Positions 58,723-64,000 of a stretch of DNA of 64,000 nucleotides are shown here, in pieces (position 1 is the first letter of the stretch; every line of letters begins with the position of its first letter). The notes below the pieces were generated by a model that saw nothing but the letters and a program-made list of their open reading frames with translations, had not been told where the DNA came from and did no database searches. Made by a program: the position numbers and the translations under genes. The stretch comes from Kutzneria sp. 744 (GTDB taxonomy: Bacteria > Actinomycetota > Actinomycetes > Mycobacteriales > Pseudonocardiaceae). The stretch lies in NCBI RefSeq assembly GCF_000568255.1, contig NZ_KK037166.1, positions 9,269,372-9,333,371 of the forward strand, read 5' to 3'.

Positions 58723-60354
58723 TCAGGACACCTGCCACATGCCGGCGGCGGTGGTCTCGTCGATGTCGGAGGTGCGCACGGTCACCGCGACCTGCCACGC
58801 GCCGGCCAGCGGGATCTGGGCCTCGGCGGCACGGTAGCGGCCCTTGCCGACGTGCTGCATGTCGATCTTCAACGGCCCGATGCCGCGCTCCTTCAACGTC
58901 AGCTCGACGGTCACCTCGGGCACGTCGTGGGCCGTGCCGCCCCGGTCCTCGACGGTGACGTCGAGCAGGTTGGGGCCGACGTGCGCGGGCGTGATGTAGA
59001 TCTTCAGGTTGCCCTTGCCGCCCGGCCCGCCGGTGTCGAACGGCAGGGTCTGGCCGTCGGGCGTGGCCTGCACGATTGGTGTCGTGGCGGCTTCGGCCGT
59101 ACGGGCGGGTTCGGCATTGACCAGGGCCGCGGTGAGCCCGAGCACGATCACCGCGCCGGCAGTCTCGATCATGATGGGCCGCCGCAGCTTGCCCACGTGC
59201 GAACGGACCCACTTGCGGGAGAAGTAGGCGGCGGCCAGGACGACCAGCACGCCGGCGATCTTCAGCAGCAGCAGGCGGCCGTACTCGGTGTCGAAGAAGC
59301 CGGCCCAGCTGCCGAGCTGCCGCCAGCTCTGGTACGTCCCGGTCGCCACCAGCACGCCGACACACACCACGGCGAGCTGCGAGAACCGTTGCACCGCCTC
59401 CTGCGGCGGCCTTGCGCGCCACAGCACGACGAGCCCGCCGAGCCAGATGCCCATGGCGTCCAGGTGCAGCACGTCCACCGGCAGCGCGAGATCGGCCTGG
59501 AAGCCGGCGGCCGCGTGCCCGGACATCGACCACGTCCAGGCGAGGGCGTTGAGCAGCACCACGCCGATGCCGCCGAACACCGAACGCCGGTTGGGCGTCC
59601 ACTCCTGCGTGGCAAGGATTTCACTGATGTATGGGGCGGCGAAGGCCAGCAGCACGATCCGCACGATGACGCCCGTGCCGAGCGCGATGTCCAATGTGGA
59701 CGAGAACAGGGTGCCGTCGAACAGGCGGTCCAGCCCGGCCCCGGCGCCGTAAGGTCCTTGCAGCAGCGCGCCGGCGACGGTGGCGAGCAGCAACGTCAGC
59801 CACGAGCCGCCGATCAGCCGCCTCACGCGGCGATGCACGGCGCCGGCCGGCCAGCACCAGAACACGAAGGCCACGGCCCCGACGAGCAGCGCGAACGACG
59901 CGTATTCGAGGCCGCGGGCCGTCCAGTACACAATGGACACCGCGAGGCTGCCGGAGGCGGGCGCGGCCACCGGGGCGGCGGCCGAGGCGTGGCCGACGGA
60001 GAAGGTGAAGGCGCCGGAGATCGGGTGCGAGTCGGCGGAAACCACGTGCCAGGACACGGTGTACGTGCCTTCGGCCGTCGAGGTCATCGGCACGCCGACG
60101 GTGCTGCCCTGGCCGTCGATGTGGTCGGCCTTGCCGTTGTCGGCTGTCGAGCCGTCGGGGGCGATCACGTGCACGCCGTCCGGCGTGATCTGCACGGCCT
60201 CCCCGAACGTCAATATGACCCGCGTGGGCGCGGACTGGACCAGGGATCCGTTGGAGGGAGTGGAGGATTCCAGCACGGCGTGCGCAGACGCCAGGCCGGC
60301 GGTCGCGGCCATCGCCGCGAACACGCCGGCCAGCACCAGTAAGAAAGCCCTCAT
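58723..60354 (-). CDS. copper resistance protein CopC-CopD fusion
   Basis: A 543-residue protein. The signal peptide ends in ASA before HAVLESSTPSNGSL, so the mature protein begins with the copper-binding His of a CopC domain; VSADSHPISGAFTFSVG carries more ligands. About eight membrane helices of the CopD domain follow, containing WSMSGHAAA and HLDAMGIWLGGL. A further C-terminal domain of about 100 residues (TPIVQATPDG to AGMWQVS) resembles a YtkA/CopC-like strand sandwich. It handles copper at the cell surface. Its start overlaps the stop of the YcnI gene by 4 bp. Confidence 0.9.
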   Translation of the reverse strand: MRAFLLVLAGVFAAMAATAGLASAHAVLESSTPSNGSLVQSAPTRVILTFGEAVQITPDGVHVIAPDGSTADNGKADHIDGQGSTVGVPMTSTAEGTYTVSWHVVSADSHPISGAFTFSVGHASAAAPVAAPASGSLAVSIVYWTARGLEYASFALLVGAVAFVFWCWPAGAVHRRVRRLIGGSWLTLLLATVAGALLQGPYGAGAGLDRLFDGTLFSSTLDIALGTGVIVRIVLLAFAAPYISEILATQEWTPNRRSVFGGIGVVLLNALAWTWSMSGHAAAGFQADLALPVDVLHLDAMGIWLGGLVVLWRARPPQEAVQRFSQLAVVCVGVLVATGTYQSWRQLGSWAGFFDTEYGRLLLLKIAGVLVVLAAAYFSRKWVRSHVGKLRRPIMIETAGAVIVLGLTAALVNAEPARTAEAATTPIVQATPDGQTLPFDTGGPGGKGNLKIYITPAHVGPNLLDVTVEDRGGTAHDVPEVTVELTLKERGIGPLKIDMQHVGKGRYRAAEAQIPLAGAWQVAVTVRTSDIDETTAAGMWQVS

Positions 60355-61688
60355 TCGGTGGCACGCCCGCGGCGCAGCGCCACCATCGCCAGCGCACCGG
60401 CGGCGAGGCCGATGATGATGCCGGCGATGCCGAAGACCAACGGCAGCGTGGTGTCCGAAGTGGAGCTTGTCGCCGCCGCCGCCGGCGTGACAGCGGCGGT
60501 CGTGGCGGCCTTGGGGGTCAACTTCACCGTCGGGGCCGGGTGTTCGGCCCCCGCCGTGGTGTCGATCCACCGGACCACGTCACCGTTGTCGTAGGTCTGC
60601 ACGGCCTTGAACACCAGGCTGTCCGTGTCCGTGGGCAGCGGGCCGAGCGAGACCTCGAACTCCTCGAAGGTGTCCGGCGTGACCTTGCCGCCGGTCCAGG
60701 TGATCTTGGAGACCACCTCGGCCACGTCGCCGTCGTCCGACTTCACCGGCTTGGCCGGCTTGGCCTTGTCCACCTGGACCGTCCAGCCCGGCACCGCCTT
60801 GGTCTCCACCGAGGCGATCGGATGGTCGGTCGGGAAGGTGACCTCCAGCTTGGTCGTGGCGGCGTTGTCCTCCTCGTCGGGCACCCGAAACGCGATCTTC
60901 GAGTAGCTGCCCTGCGCAGCGGTGGTCGGCTGCGCCGTCACGTGCGCGGTCGCGCTGCCCGTCACCGCGAGCAGGCCGCCCACCACGATCGTGCCCAGCA
61001 CGCCGAGCCGCTTCGCTGTCCTCATCGGGAACCTCCATGTCTTGCGGGCCGTCGCTGTACCGGTCGTTCCCGGGCCTGGATTGGTTCCCAGCAGTGCCAC
61101 CAGAATCAGGCCGATCGCCAGGGGGATGTGCGTCAGCAGCCGGCTCCAGCCCACCGCGTGCGCGCCGAGGTCGAAGGTCGACACCAGCACCAGCACGGTC
61201 ACGACGCTGCCCAGCAACGGCAGCTGCGCCTTGGCCCGCTTCGGATCCACGGCCACGACCGCCAGCACCACCCCCAGCGCGAAGTTGAAGGCGGAGGTCT
61301 CGTGGTCCATGTGCCCGGCCATCATCATCGGGTCGTCCCGGCCGAGCAGTTCGACCACGGAGACCGCGGCCTGCGCGAACGCGGCGAGCACAAGGCCGAT
61401 GCGGATGAGCGCGTAAGGAAGGGAGAAACGAGCCGGCTCTGGTTCGGAGAAGGCCGCCTGAGCGGTTAAATCCTCGTCCAGCAGAGGCAGTACCGCCTCC
61501 GTCAAGTCCCGCTCCTCGCCCGCGGGCGACAGCACGGTCAGCCGGTTGATCCGGGCCGCCAGATCCTGCCAGCTCGCGCAGGCCCGACAGCCCTGCACGT
61601 GCCGGTCCACGTCCGTCATGGCCACGCCGGGGACAGCCTCCCCGTCCATGGCCGCCGAGAGCGCCTCACGCGCGATGCCGCAGTCCAC
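60351..61688 (-). CDS. zinc-finger anti-sigma membrane protein in frame with a YcnI copper-binding domain
   Basis: One open frame covers two usual genes. The N-terminal part (from GTG 61688, about 220 residues) has the anti-sigma zinc motif H-x3-C-x2-C (HVQGCRAC) and four membrane helices. Without a stop, the frame then enters MRTAKRLGVLGTIVVGGLLAVTGSATAHV: a signal peptide, a YcnI/DUF1775 domain (KIAFRVPDEEDNAATTKLEV, ETKAVPGWTV) and a C-terminal anchor. An RBS (GGAGGT) before ATG 61025 would allow separate translation of YcnI (60351-61025). YcnI binds copper through the mature N-terminal His. The ECF sigma gene is divergent. Whether the product is one protein or two is open. Confidence 0.75.
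   Translation of the reverse strand: MDCGIAREALSAAMDGEAVPGVAMTDVDRHVQGCRACASWQDLAARINRLTVLSPAGEERDLTEAVLPLLDEDLTAQAAFSEPEPARFSLPYALIRIGLVLAAFAQAAVSVVELLGRDDPMMMAGHMDHETSAFNFALGVVLAVVAVDPKRAKAQLPLLGSVVTVLVLVSTFDLGAHAVGWSRLLTHIPLAIGLILVALLGTNPGPGTTGTATARKTWRFPMRTAKRLGVLGTIVVGGLLAVTGSATAHVTAQPTTAAQGSYSKIAFRVPDEEDNAATTKLEVTFPTDHPIASVETKAVPGWTVQVDKAKPAKPVKSDDGDVAEVVSKITWTGGKVTPDTFEEFEVSLGPLPTDTDSLVFKAVQTYDNGDVVRWIDTTAGAEHPAPTVKLTPKAATTAAVTPAAAATSSTSDTTLPLVFGIAGIIIGLAAGALAMVALRRGRATE
61031..61036 (-). promoter_or_regulatory. internal ribosome binding site before YcnI
   Basis: GGAGGT on the minus strand is 5 bases before ATG 61025, inside the long frame. It suggests that YcnI can be made as its own 224-residue protein. 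Confidence 0.6.
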
Positions 61689-61697
61689 GTGGAGCCA

Positions 61698-61754
61698 GGT
61701 CGTCGGGGCGTCCGGGAAAGTTCCCGTGAACCTGCCAGTAACCACTGCCGTATC
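61698..61754. promoter_or_regulatory. back-to-back ECF-type promoter candidates
   Basis: On the plus strand GAACC (61728-61732) and CGTATC (61749-61754) are 16 bp apart and point at GTG 61762. On the minus strand GGAAC (61724-61720) and ACGACC (61703-61698) are also 16 bp apart and point at GTG 61688. Both resemble ECF -35/-10 boxes and would give nearly leaderless mRNAs. Confidence 0.4.
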
Positions 61755-61761
61755 TCTGGAC

Positions 61762-62289
61762 GTGGACGCCGAGATCACCCAGTTCGCCCTGGCCGCGCAG
61801 CGCGGCGACCGGGCGGCTGCCGCCGAGTTCGTCCGTTCGACGCAGCGGCAGCTGCGCCGGCTGATGGTCTACCTGGGCGACCCGGGCCAGGCCGACGACC
61901 TCGCGCAGGAGACGTATCTCCGGGCGTTCGCGGCGCTGCCCCGCTACGAGGGGCGCTCCCCGGCCCGGATGTGGCTGCTGGCCATCGCCCGCCGCGTCGC
62001 CGCCGACCACGTCCGCACGGCGCAGCGCTCGCCCCGCACCACCAGCGCCGAGACCTGGATGGACACCGAGGTCGCCGGCCCGGAGGGCCTGATCGCGCTG
62101 CGCGCCGCCATCGACGCCCTGGACCCGGAGCGCCGGGAGGCGTTCGTGCTGACCAGGGTGGTCGGCCTGTCCTACGTCGAGGCGGCCGAGGTCTGCGACT
62201 GCCCGGTCGGCACGATCCGCTCCCGCGTGTTCCGGGCCCGCGCCGAACTGGTCGACGCGCTCGACACCCGGCTGGAGATCGCCCGCTGA
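61762..62289 (+). CDS. ECF-family RNA polymerase sigma factor
   Basis: A sigma-70-family ECF factor of about 175 residues. Region 2 is FVRSTQRQLRRLMVYLGDPGQADDLAQETYLRAFAALPRYEGRSPARMWLLAIARRVA, and region 4 is LDPERREAFVLTRVVGLSYVEAAEVCDCPVGTIRSRVFRARAELV. The zinc-finger anti-sigma gene is divergent, with YcnI and CopCD behind it, so it probably directs a copper or envelope-stress response. The start is uncertain: GTG 61762 fits the promoter candidate; GTG 61726 is 12 codons earlier. The open frame further upstream overlaps the anti-sigma gene and is not real. Confidence 0.88.
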   Translation: MDAEITQFALAAQRGDRAAAAEFVRSTQRQLRRLMVYLGDPGQADDLAQETYLRAFAALPRYEGRSPARMWLLAIARRVAADHVRTAQRSPRTTSAETWMDTEVAGPEGLIALRAAIDALDPERREAFVLTRVVGLSYVEAAEVCDCPVGTIRSRVFRARAELVDALDTRLEIAR

Positions 62290-62369
62290 ATTCGGACGAT
62301 TGAGGCAACCTGGACGGCCCCTGGCGTGTGAGCGTGGTGTTGGCATCGCCGGTTCAGGGGGACCAGCCA

Positions 62370-62814
62370 TGCCGAAACCCCGTGTCGCGGCCGCATCGGT
62401 CGCGCTGTTATGCCTGGTCGGGTCCCTCTGCTGCCGACAGCGGCCGCCGAGGCGGCGCAGACGCCGGGGCACCGCGTTCTCCTGGCCGGCGCCCTGACCG
62501 ACGGCCCGGTCTACCGCTACCACGCGCAGGCGCGGGACGCCCTGGACCCAGGACCGTCCACATCGGACTGCTACTTCACCGTCGACTCCGTGCGCCCGCA
62601 CACGCCGACTGTGTCCTCGACCGACTTCCCGCCCGAGGGCGAGCCGGCGATCATGGCCCGCACCACCGGCACGGTCACGGTGCGGCTGGCCGGCGGCGAC
62701 ACCGACGTGGACACCTTCCTGTGGGGCATGCAGCAGGACGCCCTGGTGAACCGGATCGCTGTCGGCGACGGCCGCACGGATCTGGTGTACGCGGCCAGGG
62801 ATGCCACTGCACGT
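62370..62814 (+). pseudogene. frameshifted secreted protein remnant
   Basis: An ATG opens a signal peptide, MPKPRVAAASVALLCLVGSL. The frame then fails near 62430 and the natural continuation is one frame away: LPTAAAEAAQTPGHRVLLAG, then YFTVDSVRPHTPTVSSTDFPP and FLWGMQQDALVNRIAVG. The latter resembles the surface-exposed, Ig-like/LamG-type repeats of large exported actinomycete proteins. Sequence similarity fades by 62814. It is a decayed fragment lacking its main domains. I cannot name the family. Confidence 0.5.
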
Positions 62815-62849
62815 CGGGACGTGAGCGCGACACGCCCCGGGCAAGATCG

Positions 62850-62893
62850 ACGGGATGGGGCCGGAGAGCCGTTAGACTCCGGCCCCATCCCGT
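62850..62893 (+). promoter_or_regulatory. 17-bp hairpin with a -10 box in its loop, before ppm1
   Basis: ACGGGATGGGGCCGGAG (62850-62866) is the exact reverse complement of 62877-62893. The loop and first right-arm bases read TTAGACT (62872-62878), a good actinomycete -10 box, 37 bp before the ATG. The palindrome may be an operator, a cruciform promoter or a terminator for upstream read-through. Confidence 0.55.
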
Positions 62894-62915
62894 CACCACG
62901 CCGCAGAGGATCACC

Positions 62916-63623
62916 ATGAAGGTTGTTGTTGTCGTGCCGACGTACAACGAGCGCGAGAACCTGCCCGTGCTGGTGGCCAAGCTGCGCGAGCTGGGGATGC
63001 CCGAGCTGCACGTGCTCGTGGTCGACGACAACTCGCCCGACGGCACCGGCGACGTGGCCGACGGCCTGGCCGGCGACGACCTGGGCGTGCTGCACCGCAC
63101 CGAGAAGGACGGCCTCGGCCGCGCCTACCTGGCCGGCATCGGCCGCGCCCTGGACGAGGGCGCGGACGTGGTGATCCAGATGGACGCCGACCTCTCGCAC
63201 CCGGTCGACCGGATCCCGGCCATGCTGGAGAAGCTGGAGAGCACCGACGCCGGCGTGGTGCTGGGCTCGCGCTATGTGCCGGGCGGGCAAACCGCGTCGG
63301 AGTGGCCGTGGCACCGCAAGGCGTTGTCCGCGTGGGCCAACTTCTACGTCAACGCCATCCTGCACCTCAAGGTCAAGGACGCCACCGCCGGCTTCAAGGC
63401 CTGGCGGGCCGCCACGCTGCGGGCCATCGACCTGCCCACGATCCGCAGCAACGGGTACTCGTTCCAGGTGGAGATGAACTACCGGACCGTGAAGCGGGGC
63501 CTGCGCATCCTGGAGGTGCCGATCGTGTTCGAGGAGCGGGCCGAGGGCGCCTCCAAGATGACCCTGGGCGTGCAGCTGGAGTCGGCGATCACGCCCTGGA
63601 AGCTGCTGTTCGGGCGGATGTAG
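62916..63623 (+). CDS. ppm1: polyprenol monophosphomannose synthase (GT2)
   Basis: A 235-residue GT-A fold glycosyltransferase 2. It moves mannose from GDP-mannose to polyprenyl phosphate at the membrane, feeding lipoglycan synthesis and protein O-mannosylation. The nucleotide-binding start is VVPTYNERENLP; the D-x-D is in VIQMDADLSHPVD; ATAGFKAWR and FEERAEGASKM are conserved acceptor-side segments. There is no membrane anchor or N-acyltransferase fusion, as in the actinomycete split form. The ATG has AGAGGA upstream and an unusual hairpin promoter. Its 3' end overlaps the convergent membrane-protein gene. Confidence 0.92.
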   Translation: MKVVVVVPTYNERENLPVLVAKLRELGMPELHVLVVDDNSPDGTGDVADGLAGDDLGVLHRTEKDGLGRAYLAGIGRALDEGADVVIQMDADLSHPVDRIPAMLEKLESTDAGVVLGSRYVPGGQTASEWPWHRKALSAWANFYVNAILHLKVKDATAGFKAWRAATLRAIDLPTIRSNGYSFQVEMNYRTVKRGLRILEVPIVFEERAEGASKMTLGVQLESAITPWKLLFGRM

Positions 63624-64000
63624 CCCACACCGTCGCCACCGCGGCGACCACACCCGCCACCGCGCAGCCGATTCCGTACAGCAGCGCCGGTTCGTGCGCG
63701 GCCAGCACCGCCACCAGCAGCCAGCCGGCGGCGCCGAACAGCGCGCCCAGCGGCACGGCCGCCACGTACTTGCCGGCGCCCTTCCGTCCACGTCGGACGG
63801 TCCGCAGGGTGGATTCCAGGTAGGCCAGGGCGAACAGGCAGGCCAGCAGGCTGCCCGCGCCCATCGCGCTGGCCAGCGGGAACTGCTGGGGGATGGCCGG
63901 GAACTCCTGCGTCCCGGCCGGTGACTGGATCTTGCCGGTGACCGCCCCGCCCACCAGCCAGCGCGTGATCGCCGGGAACGCCACCGAGTCGTGTCCCGAC
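63589..64000 (-). CDS. membrane protein, 5' end outside the window
   Basis: The visible 136 residues enter from the right edge in frame (the text before VAFPAITRWLVGG continues as SGHDS) and stop at 63589. Three hydrophobic segments are seen: SAMGAGSLLACLFALAYL, YVAAVPLGALFGAAGWLLVAVLA and LLYGIGCAVAGVVAAVATVWA, with a basic loop RTVRRGRKGAGK between the first two. I do not recognise the family. It overlaps the end of ppm1 by 35 bp in the opposite direction. Confidence 0.65.
   Translation of the reverse strand, partial: SGHDSVAFPAITRWLVGGAVTGKIQSPAGTQEFPAIPQQFPLASAMGAGSLLACLFALAYLESTLRTVRRGRKGAGKYVAAVPLGALFGAAGWLLVAVLAAHEPALLYGIGCAVAGVVAAVATVWATSARTAASRA

Noticed and set aside
61546-61761. 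An N-terminal extension of the ECF sigma factor from ATG 61546
   Set aside because: It overlaps the divergent anti-sigma gene, is low-complexity, and no sigma family member has such a start.

Overview
The window is high-GC DNA (about 70% by eye), with many GTG starts, ATGA/TGATG overlaps, SARP-type and ROK regulators, and a complete KstR-type steroid module. This points to a filamentous actinomycete. A Pseudonocardiaceae-like soil saprophyte is my inference; no rRNA or other taxonomic marker is present to prove it.

Layout. (1) 1-6284: steroid ring A/B degradation. kshA, a 75-residue protein and kshB diverge from hsaA-hsaD-hsaC-hsaB, and two KstR-type boxes lie in the shared promoter. (2) 6365-10698: a cytochrome P450, its [3Fe-4S] ferredoxin and a SARP/NB-ARC regulator, with a large perfect hairpin before the regulator. 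(3) 10700-14081: a run of damaged genes (SDR, Gfo/Idh oxidoreductase, esterase and dinucleotide-binding remnants) around an intact sugar isomerase-like gene. (4) 14276-16925: TetR, DeoR and MFS genes. (5) 16901-18540: a maleylacetate reductase-hydroxyquinol dioxygenase fusion whose 5' end is cut off by a 380-bp low-GC segment. (6) 18925-24663: flavin reductase, methyltransferase, double Lrp, TetR with paired operators, DUF1348, M20 amidohydrolase and small proteins. (7) 24733-29745: a sugar kinase and a lux-like trio (luciferase-like monooxygenase, LuxE/PaaK-like activating enzyme, LuxC-like acyl reductase). (8) 29750-38162: secreted hydrolases, including a translationally coupled GH16-GH75-GH18 operon in which every enzyme carries a ricin-type CBM13 module. 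This looks like a fungal-wall-degrading set. (9) 39294-40227: an IS5-type element. (10) 40227-49142: a ROK repressor divergent from a family-5 oligosaccharide/peptide ABC importer and a GH1 beta-glucosidase; the importer's second ATPase gene is split by a 112-bp insert. (11) 49390-55708: DUF3089 hydrolase, small protein, methyltransferase, a broken LuxR/LAL regulator and an orphan YcaO protein. (12) 55905-58653: split DUF1254/DUF1214 pair, GlxA-type regulator, isochorismatase-like hydrolase. (13) 58723-62289: a copper-type locus (CopCD, and YcnI in frame behind a zinc-finger anti-sigma protein) divergent from an ECF sigma gene. (14) 62370-64000: a broken secreted gene, a polyprenol-phosphate mannosyltransferase and an edge-cut membrane protein.

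The genes suggest a soil organism that degrades steroids, aromatics, fungal walls and plant or fungal glucans. At least six genes are frameshifted, truncated or interrupted, which is unusual for 64 kb and could be either real decay or draft-assembly error. The best candidates for little-described biology are the lux-like trio, the anti-sigma/YcnI in-frame arrangement, the orphan YcaO gene with its palindromic operator, and a dispersed palindromic repeat family.
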